NCBI GenBank assembly: GCA_041648505.1
Contig: JBAZOY010000006.1
Coordinates: forward strand, 1 to 64,000
Reading direction: 5' to 3'
Length of the DNA: 64,000 bases
DNA from: JBAZOY01 sp041648505
GTDB taxonomy: Bacteria; Desulfobacterota; Syntrophia; Syntrophales; CG2-30-49-12
Each line of letters starts with the position of its first letter. Within the stretch, counting starts at the first letter, position 1. Shown in pieces: positions 39,381-48,352 of the stretch. Made by a program: the position numbers and the translations under genes. The notes beneath the pieces are model-generated. The model ran no database searches and was not told the origin of the DNA. It saw only the letters and a program-made list of their open reading frames with translations.

Positions 39381-40164
39381 ACAGTTTTGCTGCAACGAGT
39401 GTCACTCTCGGCAATCCGGCCTGCGGATTCCTGTCCACTAATACTTCTGTTCCATAAACCTTCCTTATATTTGATTCACTGATCACCTCTTCGGGAGTGC
39501 CAATACAGTGAATGTTTCCCCTGTCAAGAAGTATGATCCGGTCACAGTAAAGTGACGCTAAATTGATATCATGGGTAACGGAGATAACGGTCAGGCCATC
39601 TTCTTTATTCAGGGTCTTTACTAAATTGAAGAAGTTCACCTGATGCTTGATATCAAGAAAGGATGTAGGTTCATCGAGAAGCACAATCTGTGGTTCCTGG
39701 GTCAGCGCGCGTGCGATTAAAACTCTCTGCCGCTCACCACCACTCAACTCACCGATACTTCTGCAGGCAAAGCCGAGGGTATCTGTCATCTCCATTGATC
39801 TATGGGCTATTTCGTAGTCTTTTTTTCCCTCAAGCCTCAACTTTCCCAGATGGGGTGCCCTCCCCATTAAAACTATCTCCTCAACAGAGAAGGGAAATAT
39901 CAGGGGAGCCTCCTGCGGGACAACGGCAACAAGCCTGGCCAGGGCATCCCTTTTCATTTCTTTGATATTAATGCCGTTGATAAAGACAGTTCCCTCCTGG
40001 GGAACTAAAATCCTGTTAATAATCTTGAGGAGGGTTGTTTTACCGGAGGCGTTTGGTCCTATTATTCCCCAAAACTCTCCCTTGCCGATGGCGAAAGAGA
40101 TGTTGTTAAGTACCCATTCTTTCGTGTATCTGAATCCAATTTCTTTTGCCTGCACGATCGTCAT
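39334..40164 (-). CDS. btuD: Corrinoid ABC transporter ATP-binding protein
   Basis: 276 residues from ATG 40164, whose ATGA overlaps the btuC stop. Walker A GPNASGKTTLLKI, Q-loop VVPQEAPLIF, signature LSGGERQRVLIARAL, Walker B IVLLDEPTSFLD and H-loop VTHDINLAS are all present, as in FecE/BtuD proteins. The C-terminal tail (ERGSRSKSGAAPQL) is encoded by the start of the downstream riboswitch and is unlikely to matter for catalysis. Substrate is inferred from riboswitches and neighbours. Confidence 0.9.
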   Translation of the reverse strand: MTIVQAKEIGFRYTKEWVLNNISFAIGKGEFWGIIGPNASGKTTLLKIINRILVPQEGTVFINGINIKEMKRDALARLVAVVPQEAPLIFPFSVEEIVLMGRAPHLGKLRLEGKKDYEIAHRSMEMTDTLGFACRSIGELSGGERQRVLIARALTQEPQIVLLDEPTSFLDIKHQVNFFNLVKTLNKEDGLTVISVTHDINLASLYCDRIILLDRGNIHCIGTPEEVISESNIRKVYGTEVLVDRNPQAGLPRVTLVAAKLSERGSRSKSGAAPQL

Positions 40165-41180
40165 GGCCGAGATATCCTCCTGCGGAGCAGATAGATGAAG
40201 TATGGAGCGCCGCACATGGCGGTGATAACCCCCACTGGCAATTCCGTATAGGGGATTATTGTCCTGGCGATAGTATCGGCTGCGATCAGAAAGGATGCCC
40301 CGAAGAGAAGAGAGGCGGGCAGCAACAGCCTGTGATCGGAACCGAAGAGCATTCTCATAATATGTGGGATAATAAGCCCTACAAAACCAATGATCCCACT
40401 GAATGAGACAGCCAGTCCGGTTATCATGGAGGCGGCAAGAAAGAGTATTATTTTTGTCCTTTCCACATTTACCCCCAGCTGCGTAGCAGTTTCCTCACCT
40501 GTGACGATCAGGTTCAGGGACCTTGCTTCGATATATATGACGGCAAACCCGACCATCAGAAAAAATCCTGTCAGTATAATTTCGCTGTTGCCGGCGAAAC
40601 TTAGATTTCCCATTAACCAGAATGTTATGTTATGTAAGTCGGCATTGGTGGAAAGGGAAATAAAAAACATAATGATAGACGAAAAAAAAGCGTTGACGAT
40701 AACGCCCGCAAGGAGGAGGGTGTTGGGATTCGTTCTACCAATGGCAAAAACAAGGACAACAGTGATAATAGCTCCAAGAAAAGCCAGTCCTGGAATGCTG
40801 AATGGGAGGAAACCTATACCGGTAACAATACCAATAATGGCCCCGACAGCCGAACCTCCGGATATTCCCAGGATGTATGGATCAGCCAGGGGATTGCGCA
40901 GGAGGGCCTGGAAGACAACACCGGCAGTGGAAAGGGCGGCACCAACGATACCGGCAAAGATGATCCTGGGTAAGCGAATCGAAAAGATTATGGTCTTTTC
41001 TACCGGCGTCAATCCGGTAAAACCTTCTTGCCATCCGCACAGGATTTCCCTGAGGCTTTCGATGATGCCGATCTTTGCTGTTCCAAGAAGCAGAGATACA
41101 AGAACAACAACAAGCAAGACACCAGCCAGCAAAATGTTAATCTTAATTATCCGGGATAGAGTTACCGAAGATTTTATCAT
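40161..41180 (-). CDS. btuC: Corrinoid ABC transporter permease (FecCD/BtuC family)
   Basis: About 339 residues from ATG 41180 (a GTG at 41195 is also possible; neither has a strong site). About ten membrane helices with BtuC signatures: RLPRIIFAGIVGAALSTAGV, QALLRNPLADPYILGISGGS, FAIGRTNPNTLLLAGVIVNA, GEETATQLGVNVERTK, GIIGFVGLIIPHIMRML. It forms the inner membrane channel with BtuD. No BtuF binding protein gene is present; it must be encoded elsewhere or the short leader frame upstream is its remnant. Confidence 0.9.
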   Translation of the reverse strand: MIKSSVTLSRIIKINILLAGVLLVVVLVSLLLGTAKIGIIESLREILCGWQEGFTGLTPVEKTIIFSIRLPRIIFAGIVGAALSTAGVVFQALLRNPLADPYILGISGGSAVGAIIGIVTGIGFLPFSIPGLAFLGAIITVVLVFAIGRTNPNTLLLAGVIVNAFFSSIIMFFISLSTNADLHNITFWLMGNLSFAGNSEIILTGFFLMVGFAVIYIEARSLNLIVTGEETATQLGVNVERTKIILFLAASMITGLAVSFSGIIGFVGLIIPHIMRMLFGSDHRLLLPASLLFGASFLIAADTIARTIIPYTELPVGVITAMCGAPYFIYLLRRRISRP

Positions 41181-41316
41181 CACACAGAACCCCACATAAT
41201 TTAAAAATAGCGGGAGAAGCTTGCCTATGGCAAAAGGATGGTTCCTTGACCCAAGAGTGCTTCAGTGGTTTCCTGTGGATGAACAACAGGGCAGGTAAAT
41301 TCAAAGAATTTCTCAT
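41143..41316 (-). CDS. Short open frame between riboswitch 1 and btuC
   Basis: 57 codons starting MRNSLNLPALLFIHRKP behind a good GGGAGGTG site directly after the riboswitch, overlapping the start of btuC. No domain recognised. It might be a translated leader coupling riboswitch control to btuC, or the relic of a lost gene such as btuF. Weak call based only on position and ribosome site. Confidence 0.3.
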   Translation of the reverse strand: MRNSLNLPALLFIHRKPLKHSWVKEPSFCHRQASPAIFKLCGVLCDDKIFGNSIPDN

Positions 41317-41344
41317 GGCACACCTCCCGCGAGGAATATGGAAT

Positions 41345-41535
41345 GGATAGGTCTTCCGGCTCAAGGCTATCTACTTGTCCGCCTTCCCACCATGGTATCA
41401 CCCATGACAGTGGCTTAAAAAGTCATTAGTCGCTATTTGAAATTTTCGACTCGTGACTTTTACTGGACTTTCGCTCCCTTCACGGCTGCGGGGCAGCTGG
41501 GGATTTACACCCCTCTTCCTCACATCCACTCAATT
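41345..41535 (-). ncRNA. Cobalamin riboswitch upstream of btuC (riboswitch 1)
   Basis: On the minus strand: GAAGAGGGGTGTAAATCCCC, AGCTGCCCCGCAGCCGTGAA, a variable stem, AAGCCACTGTCATGGGTGAT, GGTGGGAAGGC and the B12 box region CCTTGAGCCGGAAGACC. These are the conserved aptamer elements in the right order. It should control the whole minus-strand transport operon. Confidence 0.9.
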
Positions 41536-41758
41536 ATGATCTAACTTAGCAAAAGGTAGGTTAAAAATCGTAGGATGTCAAGAAAAAAACAACTAGTCTT
41601 GTAAGTAGATAATTCATATGGATTAATATGTTATTGGTCGGTGAAAGGTGAAGCGGAGAAGGTTGTTAGGGTTGCCGGTGTGGCGCTACGCTGCGACGGC
41701 ATGGTGAAAAAACTATTGATCCGTGCCTGCTGAATCCAATTTGCAAAGCTCTCGCCCA
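41536..41758. other. Intergenic between leuD and the btu locus
   Basis: No gene seen. The btu promoter should lie at the left end, close to 41540-41580 on the minus strand, but I cannot identify clear boxes. Confidence 0.3.
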
Positions 41759-42253
41759 TCATTTTCTTTTTATTGATAAATGTTTCAGGAGTCCCCCGTC
41801 TCGTATAAGTTCCTGCATGAAAGGCGGGATGGGCTGAATGGACAGGGGGGGCATTTTCGATCCTACGATGGTGATCTTTCCTGCATCTCCATCCACATCA
41901 ATCTCCTGGCCTTCCGATACCAGGTCCCACATATCCTTCGATTCGAAAATAGGGAGGCCCATATTGAACGCATTCCGGTAAAATATCCGGGCGAAGCTCC
42001 TGGCAACGATGCAGGAAATCCCAGCGGCCTTAATGGCTATGGGGGCGTGTTCTCTTGAAGAGCCACAGCCGAAGTTTTCTCCTGCTACGATGATATCCCC
42101 GACACTCACTTTTCTCACAAATTCCCGGTCAAGACCCTCCATGCAGTGGGAGGCAAGGACTTCCGGATCAAACGTAGTCAAACAGCGTGCCGGGATAATG
42201 ACATCGGTATCTATATTATCTCCAAACTTCCAGACTTTTCCTCTGTATTTCAT
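41759..42253 (-). CDS. leuD: 3-isopropylmalate dehydratase small subunit
   Basis: 164 residues of the archaeal/anaerobe-type small subunit: KVWKFGDNIDTDVIIPARCL, then VGDIIVAGENFGCGSSREHA and a swivel domain. With LeuC it isomerises 2- to 3-isopropylmalate in leucine synthesis. It lies 8 bases after leuC in the minus-strand leu operon. The short form matches the LeuC2/HacA-like partner next door. Confidence 0.93.
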   Translation of the reverse strand: MKYRGKVWKFGDNIDTDVIIPARCLTTFDPEVLASHCMEGLDREFVRKVSVGDIIVAGENFGCGSSREHAPIAIKAAGISCIVARSFARIFYRNAFNMGLPIFESKDMWDLVSEGQEIDVDGDAGKITIVGSKMPPLSIQPIPPFMQELIRDGGLLKHLSIKRK

Positions 42254-42261
42254 TAAGAGTC

Positions 42262-43529
42262 CTAACCTCCTGTAATTTCATTCGGTCCTGCAATACGTCC
42301 CATTATTGCAGATGCGGCGGCCACCGCCGGGTTGGTTAAGTACACCTCACTCGTCGGATGGCCCATGCGACCGATAAAGTTTCTATTCGTTGTCGCGACG
42401 GCCCTTTCACCTTCTGCAAGTATACCCATATACCCGCCCAAACAGGGACCGCAGGTTGGGGGGCTGATCACCGCCCCGGCATCTATAAATGTTTCCAAGA
42501 GTCCTTCTTGCAAAGCGGTCCTGTAAACCTGTGATGTAGCGGGGATGACGATCAGGCGGACATACGGGGCTGTTTTTCTCTTTTTCAGGACAGAAGCGGC
42601 TATCCGCAGGTCTTCTATTCGTCCGTTTGTACAGGAGCCGATTACCACTTGATCGATCATTATATTTCCCACTTGGCTGATTCCCCTTACGTTGGAAGGG
42701 AGCGACGGAAAGGCTACCTGCGGTTCGATTTTGCTAATGTCGATTTCCTGTTGTCGGCGTAGACAGCATCGGGGTCCGAGTCGTATATGGTGTATGCACG
42801 TTTGGCCTTGCTCTCAGCATATACCTTCGTAACTTTATCAGGGATGAATATGCCGTTTTTTGCGCCTGCCTCGATGACCATGTTGGCGATTGTAAATCGG
42901 TCTGCCATGCCGAGTTGGCTTGTCGCTTCGCCGGTGAACTCCATAGTGCGGTAGAGGGCTCCGTCCACGCCTATTTTACCGATGATGTAAAGAATAACGT
43001 CCTTTCCCGACACCCACTTATTCAAGCGTCCGGAAAGGATGATCTTCATGGTCTCGGGAACCTTGAACCAGACCTCTCCGGTCAGCATGGCAGCGGCCAG
43101 ATCGGTGCTGCCCACGCCGGTGGCGAAAGCCCCGAGGGCACCGTAGGTGCATGTATGGCTGTCAGCACCAATAATGAGGTCCCCGGGCAGGACTATGCCC
43201 TGTTCGGGAAGAAGGGCGTGTTCGATTCCGACATTTCCACCTTCATAATAATGAATAATTCCCTGTTCTTTTGCAAATGTACGCATGACCTTGCATTGTT
43301 GGGCTGATTCAATGTCTTTAGTGGGGGTAAAATGGTCCGCTACCAGAACCACCCTTTCCCTGTCAAAGACCTTCTCTCCACCAGCCTTCCGGAACTCGGC
43401 AATGGCCATAGGTGCCGTTATATCATTTCCCAGAGCGATATCTACTTTAGCGTTGATAAGCATTCCGGGATGCAATTCATGCATATCCGCATGCCGGCAA
43501 AGAATCTTTTCGGTTATAGTCATTCCCAT
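42262..43529 (-). CDS. leuC: 3-isopropylmalate dehydratase large subunit, frameshifted
   Basis: About 420 residues in two frames. The first (43529 to about 42750) holds MTITEKILCRHADM, LVADHFTPTKDIESA and GADSHTCTYGALGAFATGVG. The second (about 42750 to 42262) holds IGSCTNGRIEDLRIAA, GPCLGGYMGILAEGERA and NRNFIGRMG, so all three Fe-S cysteines are present. Restoring one A in GACAACAGG (42748-42756) gives a continuous ADKQEIDISKIEPQVAFPSL. This is the LeuC2/HacA-like type. A read error is the simplest explanation because the rest is intact. Confidence 0.88.
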
Positions 43530-43601
43530 GTATCATCTCCCGTTGCCGGTAATACAAAAGCTATGGTTTTTATTTGCTCATCATTACACCATAGAGGCTG
43601 A

Positions 43602-45146
43602 TTATTCAATAGTTACCTTCTTACCGCCGGACTTGATCCATTCGAGGCGGTTCAGGGCATTGATATACGCTTTTGCCGAGGCGACGACAACGTCAGGATG
43701 TGCACCGCGGCCTATTACACTGTGCTCGTTATACCTGAGCTGTACTGTTACTTCTCCCAGAGCATCGGCTCCTCCCGTAATGGCGTTGACGGCGTATTTC
43801 TCAAGGTGGTAATCGGTTTTCGTGATCTTTCTGATAGCCGCAAAGGTGGCATCTATAGTACCGACGCCGAAACCCGCATCCAGGATTACCGCGCCACCTA
43901 TTTCCATCTGCATAATTGCCGTGGGAACAGCAACATTACCGCTCACTACGTTCAGATAGACGAGTTTGTATGTGTCCGGTACACGTAACACTTCCTCGTA
44001 GATAATAGCCTCCATATCCTCATCAAATATTTCCTTTTTCACGTCGGCCAGGTTTTTAAACTGGACGAAGACCCTGTTTATCTCTTCCTCGCTTAGATTG
44101 AAACCCATCTTCTTGAGGTGCTCAGAGATGGCATGCCGGCCTGAGTGCTTTCCCATAACAAGATGGGTGTCTGATATACCGACGGTTTGGGGCTTTATTA
44201 TCTCATAGGTGATCTTTTCCTTGATAAGGCCGTCCTGATGTATGCCGGATTCATGCGAGAAGGCATTGGCGCCGACGATTGCTTTATTCGGCTGCACGCC
44301 TACACCCGTTATCTGCGTGAGGAGCCGGGAGGTCTGGTAAAGGTGTTCTGTCTTTATGTTAGTGGTAAGATTCAAGAGGTCCTTCCTCGTCTCAATGGCC
44401 ATAACAACTTCCTCGAGGGCGGTATTGCCGGCCCTTTCACCAATCCCGTTGATAGCGCATTCTACCTGTCGTGCCCCTTGCTTCAAGGCAGCCAGGGAAT
44501 TGGCTACGGCAACACCGAGATCGTTGTGACAGTGAGCGGAAATGATGGCCTGATGGATGTTTTTCACCTTGGCAAAAAGGTAGGCGATTAGCCCACCAAA
44601 TTCGTCCGGCAGGGCGTAACCTACTGTATCTGGGATATTGATAGTCGTGGCACCTTCGGAGATGGCCGCCTCGACGATGTTGCACAGGTAGTCTTTGTCC
44701 GTCCGGCTGGCATCCATGGGGGAAAACTCAACATTATCCGTATAACGCCGGGCTCGGGCTACGGCGGCTCGGGCCTCTTCCAGTACCTGCTCCCGAGTCT
44801 TACGCAACTGGTAATGCAGGTGAATGTCGGACGATGACAGGAAGACGTGAATCCTGGGATTGGCCCCATCTTTGATGGCCTCCCACGCCCTGTCGATGTC
44901 ATCGGAACTAGCCCGGGCCAGGCCTGTTATCTGGGCGCCTCTGACCTCACGAGCTATCTGTTGCACTGATAAAAAGTCACCTTCCGAGGCGGTTGGGAAG
45001 CCAGCCTCGATCACATCCACCCCAAGCTTTTCCAATTGTTTCGCAAGGCGTAGTTTCTCATCGGGGTTCATGCTGCACCCAGGCGACTGTTCGCCGTCTC
45101 TCAATGTGGTGTCGAAAATGATAACCTTTTCTATATTTGCATCCAT
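43602..45146 (-). CDS. leuA: 2-isopropylmalate synthase
   Basis: 514 residues from ATG 45146 with AAGGA upstream. The catalytic HMGL-like barrel shows FDTTLRDGEQSPGCSM, DNVEFSPMDASRTD, HCHNDLGVAVANSLAAL and NGIGERAGN; FSHESGIHQDGLIK and MGKHSGRHA follow; the C-terminal LeuA allosteric domain (residues about 390-514) is complete. It condenses acetyl-CoA with 2-ketoisovalerate, the committed step to leucine, and is feedback-inhibited by leucine. It heads leuA-leuC-leuD, preceded by a leucine-rich leader and terminator. Confidence 0.95.
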   Translation of the reverse strand: MDANIEKVIIFDTTLRDGEQSPGCSMNPDEKLRLAKQLEKLGVDVIEAGFPTASEGDFLSVQQIAREVRGAQITGLARASSDDIDRAWEAIKDGANPRIHVFLSSSDIHLHYQLRKTREQVLEEARAAVARARRYTDNVEFSPMDASRTDKDYLCNIVEAAISEGATTINIPDTVGYALPDEFGGLIAYLFAKVKNIHQAIISAHCHNDLGVAVANSLAALKQGARQVECAINGIGERAGNTALEEVVMAIETRKDLLNLTTNIKTEHLYQTSRLLTQITGVGVQPNKAIVGANAFSHESGIHQDGLIKEKITYEIIKPQTVGISDTHLVMGKHSGRHAISEHLKKMGFNLSEEEINRVFVQFKNLADVKKEIFDEDMEAIIYEEVLRVPDTYKLVYLNVVSGNVAVPTAIMQMEIGGAVILDAGFGVGTIDATFAAIRKITKTDYHLEKYAVNAITGGADALGEVTVQLRYNEHSVIGRGAHPDVVVASAKAYINALNRLEWIKSGGKKVTIE

Positions 45147-45172
45147 ATACTTTTCCTTTCTTTGATGAGAAA

Positions 45173-45210
45173 CAAAAAAGGCCATGGAGTTGTTTGCCCA
45201 TGGCCTTTTT
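45173..45210 (-). terminator. Attenuator terminator in the leu leader
   Basis: AAAAAGGCCATGG (45175-45187) and CCATGGCCTTTTT (45198-45210) form a perfect 13-bp inverted repeat with a 10-base loop. On the minus strand it ends in six T. It sits between the leucine-rich leader peptide and leuA, the position of an attenuator. Confidence 0.75.
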
Positions 45211-45231
45211 GCAGTTCATTGAAGTTTTTAT

Positions 45232-45345
45232 TTATTGGCTACCTAAAAAGGACAGGCGGTGTGTATGAATATGTGAGCAAAGAAGGGCGAGGCCCAGAAC
45301 AAGTGTCAAAAGCGAACTATTTAGAATCTTTACCCCTGCCGCCAT
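45232..45345 (-). CDS. leuL: Leucine-rich leader peptide of the leu operon
   Basis: A 37-codon frame: ATG 45345, TAA at 45234-45232, with AAGGA 11 bases before the start. It reads MAAGVKILNSSLLTLVLGLA then LLCSHIHTHR..., with about ten leucine codons, eight of them within 15 residues. It lies upstream of the terminator hairpin and leuA. As in classical leu leaders, ribosome stalling at these codons under leucine shortage would prevent the terminator from forming. Mechanism is inferred; the frame, leucine run and hairpin are seen. Confidence 0.7.
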   Translation of the reverse strand: MAAGVKILNSSLLTLVLGLALLCSHIHTHRLSFLGSQ

Positions 45346-45376
45346 TATCCAGCCATCCTTTTAAATACTATAGAAA

Positions 45377-45405
45377 TATTTAAAATAGGATAACATTTTT
45401 GTCAA
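45377..45405 (-). promoter_or_regulatory. Putative leu operon promoter
   Basis: On the minus strand TTGACA (45405-45400), 17 bases, then TAAATA (45382-45377), a weak -10. Transcription would start about 20-25 bases before the leader peptide gene. Confidence 0.4.
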
Positions 45406-45520
45406 GCATTTTCTTTTATGTTTTGAGGAGCACATAATCCGTATAGTTTAATATGTGAACAGGGGGGGGCAGATGAGATGGATAGAATTGCTAAGGGAGA
45501 TTCGGAAGATGTAAAGGGGG

Positions 45521-45979
45521 TTAGGGGGAAGAATTTCTGTTTCTCAACATGGAAAAAAGTTCTTTCTCCTTGTTTTCCATTCGGATTGTTTCATCTTCTC
45601 CGGTATTCTCATGATTATATCCTATAAGATGGAGAAAGCCATGGATCATGAGAAAATCTATTTCATCGTCGAATTCAATAGAAGCTTCCAGGGCATCTGT
45701 AAAAGCTGTTTCCACTGAAATAACAATGTCTCCAAGTATATGGGGATTAATGTTACCGAATTCACCCTCCGACATGGAAAACGATATGACATTGGTGGAG
45801 TAGTCCCTGTTCAAAAAACGCCTGTTTATCGCCCTGATGCCTTCGTCATCCACAAACAGCAAGCTGATTTCTTTATCTTTGCAATCTAGATTTCTCAGTA
45901 TCTTATTAAGTGCCCGCCGCACACGCTGGAGGTCTATCTTTATTTTTTTCTGCCGGTTTTCTATCAATACTGCTGCCAT
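45521..45979 (-). CDS. ybeY: Endoribonuclease YbeY (16S rRNA maturation)
   Basis: 152 residues. The zinc motif HGFLHLIGYNH (residues 114-124) and the conserved NRRFLNRDYSTNVISFSM are clear. YbeY is a metal-dependent RNase for 16S rRNA 3' processing and ribosome quality control. Its start overlaps the 3' end of the HD-domain gene by 74 bases. The phoH/7TM-HD/ybeY order is the conserved bacterial arrangement. Confidence 0.93.
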   Translation of the reverse strand: MAAVLIENRQKKIKIDLQRVRRALNKILRNLDCKDKEISLLFVDDEGIRAINRRFLNRDYSTNVISFSMSEGEFGNINPHILGDIVISVETAFTDALEASIEFDDEIDFLMIHGFLHLIGYNHENTGEDETIRMENKEKELFSMLRNRNSSP

Positions 45980-48347
45980 TGTTTAATTTCCTGTTACCGT
46001 TGTTACGAGTGATAGAATCAGGATAATCTATGCGGTGATGGAAAATACCGTTTAGGATTCTCGCGAAGGTTTGGGCAATTTTGTTTATGTCACGCAATGT
46101 CAATTCACAATCATCAAGCTGACCATCTGCAAAGACCTTTTCTATTCTTTCACTAACGAGATGACTGATCCTCGAGGGAGTAGGATTAGACAATGTCCGT
46201 GACGAGGCCTCCACAACATCGGCCAGCAAAACAAGCCCAGCTTCCTTGGTTTGAGGCTTCGGCCCCGGGTATTGAAAATCACTTTCTGAGAGCGATCTAA
46301 TAGAGGGATCACTATCCTTTTTTGCCTTATCGTAAAAGTAGTTTACGAGACCGGTTCCATGATGTTGTTTGATGATATTTATAATTTCCGGTCCCAGCTT
46401 GAATTTACCGGCCATCTCGCAGCCGTCTTTGACATGGGAAATAATTACGAGACTGCTCATTTTGGGAGACAGTTTATCATGCTTATTCTCTCCGCTTTGC
46501 TGATTTTCAATAAAGTACTGGGGTTTTTTCATTTTTCCGATGTCGTGGTAAAAAGCACTGACCTTAGCCAGAAGGGGGTTGGCCCCTATAGCATCGGCTG
46601 CTGCCTCCACCATTGATCCTACAATAATACTATGGTGATAGGTGCCCGGCGCCTCCATAATCATCTGCTGGAATATAGGTTGATTAAGATTGGCAAGTTC
46701 AAGGAGTTTGATATCTGTGGTGTAGTGAAAAATGTTTTCAAAAAACGGGGTAATGCCGGCGACGACAATTCCGGCAAGTATCCCTCCTGAAGTACCCATG
46801 AGGAGTTTGATTATGATATCTAAGGATGCAATGCTGCCTGAGAGAAGAGAGATGAAAATAATAGCGAGACCATTCATGGCGCCTAAAAAAAGCCCGGTAC
46901 GGAAAAAAGCCGAGCGTTGTCTGTGAGTTACAATATAATAAGATACGGCAACGCTTCCAAAGAAGGAAAAGAGGAACATGGACATCTTAGCGTTAAAGAG
47001 GAAAGTAATAAGAAAGGATATAAAGATCGAAAAAATAAAAGCAACATTCCGGTTGATAAGGGTGCCGACCAGCATGGTGCCTACGGCAAAAGGTATGAGA
47101 AAAAAACATGCCTCTGAATGTAAAAAGGGAAATGCCCGGGCAATAGCTTCTGAAATGAAAATCCCGGCTCTTACCAGCAGAACCTGAATAATAGCGGTAG
47201 TACTTAAGAATAATATATCTACCTTTATTTTTTCTAACCAGTTATTGGCTAAATTGAATAGCATGACAGTTAGAAAAATGATGGAGAGGAAGATGCCTCC
47301 TAAAACAGATATACTGGAAAATCTTCTCTCTCCTTCTATCTTATAAAAGGCCTGTAGCTTGTCCAGGTCGATACGGTCGATCTTTTCTCCTTCTCGCACA
47401 AGCATCTCATTTTTTTGAATTTGAAAGTAAACAGGTTTTACACCTTCCATAAGGAGATGTTTTCTTTTTTCGGTGGCGTCCTTATTAAAAGTAATATTCG
47501 GCTGGATCATTTTTTCAGCTAAAGAAAGGACAACCCTTTTAATCTCTTTACTATTGCCACCGAGAACGGTTTTTGCCTTTTTCAGTAATATAGGTTCAAT
47601 GTTTTCTATAGATAAGATTTGGGGAGATTCTCTTCTCTCCAGCTTTTCCATGAAAACTCCTACGCCCTTTTCCTCCCGTATATGAAGGTCTGGTTTCTCT
47701 TCCAGCACAACACTTATTTCATTTTGGGTTCTCACATTCCTGACAATGATTCCCCTGTCTAAATCATGCTTGGGAAACGTTACGTTGGTTATCAGTCCTG
47801 TGCCATAAACGGCAGTGATCAGGTTGGAGATTTTGCCTGTTACATTAGGGGGGAATTTGTATTTTTGGAGAATGCTAAATTCTTCATCATTAAGAGTTAC
47901 TCCTAACGCCTTTTCAAAATCTTTTCTTGTCTGGATTAAGAACTTTTGGCCAACGATGTTGATATCAGTATCCTTGTTATTGTTCGTTGTTTCTATCAAT
48001 GAAAAAGCATTATCCAGATTTGCTTTCACATGGGCAACGATATCTCTGTCATAGTCATAGATCGAGACAATGGTTTTGATGGTTTCCAGTCTTTTCTGTT
48101 CTGTAGATGACTGGTCTTCGACGAGAAAATCCCGGTCGGCTTTTATGTCTTTAGTGGCTATGGAACCGACTTTATAATCGGGGTGAGTAAAGTGAATCTG
48201 AGGCGTGAGCAGGAAAGACAAGATAAGGCTCAAACAAATACAGATAACCCACCTGTGAAACGTGGTATTCTTGACAAATTTGACGCTATCAATGCGGTTA
48301 ACTACTTTTTTATAGAGATGTTTATTCTTTATATTAAAAAATTTCAT
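45906..48347 (-). CDS. 7TM-HD family cyclic-di-AMP phosphodiesterase-like protein (PgpH/YqfF type)
   Basis: 813 residues. One membrane helix near residues 32-50, an extracytoplasmic 7TMR-HDED domain up to about 345, seven membrane helices at about 350-545, then a cytoplasmic HD domain with HHSIIVGSMVEAAADAIG and YHDIGKMKKPQYFIENQ (HD near 595). PgpH homologues in Gram-positives hydrolyse cyclic di-AMP; in this lineage the substrate is inferred. The gene lies 5 bases after phoH and overlaps ybeY. Confidence 0.9.
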   Translation of the reverse strand: MKFFNIKNKHLYKKVVNRIDSVKFVKNTTFHRWVICICLSLILSFLLTPQIHFTHPDYKVGSIATKDIKADRDFLVEDQSSTEQKRLETIKTIVSIYDYDRDIVAHVKANLDNAFSLIETTNNNKDTDINIVGQKFLIQTRKDFEKALGVTLNDEEFSILQKYKFPPNVTGKISNLITAVYGTGLITNVTFPKHDLDRGIIVRNVRTQNEISVVLEEKPDLHIREEKGVGVFMEKLERRESPQILSIENIEPILLKKAKTVLGGNSKEIKRVVLSLAEKMIQPNITFNKDATEKRKHLLMEGVKPVYFQIQKNEMLVREGEKIDRIDLDKLQAFYKIEGERRFSSISVLGGIFLSIIFLTVMLFNLANNWLEKIKVDILFLSTTAIIQVLLVRAGIFISEAIARAFPFLHSEACFFLIPFAVGTMLVGTLINRNVAFIFSIFISFLITFLFNAKMSMFLFSFFGSVAVSYYIVTHRQRSAFFRTGLFLGAMNGLAIIFISLLSGSIASLDIIIKLLMGTSGGILAGIVVAGITPFFENIFHYTTDIKLLELANLNQPIFQQMIMEAPGTYHHSIIVGSMVEAAADAIGANPLLAKVSAFYHDIGKMKKPQYFIENQQSGENKHDKLSPKMSSLVIISHVKDGCEMAGKFKLGPEIINIIKQHHGTGLVNYFYDKAKKDSDPSIRSLSESDFQYPGPKPQTKEAGLVLLADVVEASSRTLSNPTPSRISHLVSERIEKVFADGQLDDCELTLRDINKIAQTFARILNGIFHHRIDYPDSITRNNGNRKLNNGSSIDRKPAEKNKDRPPACAAGT

Positions 48348-48352
48348 AATGG

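Noticed and set aside
41560..41760. A btuF gene in the btu locus
   Set aside because: No frame near btuCD encodes a signal peptide with a BtuF-like domain; only the 57-codon leader frame exists.
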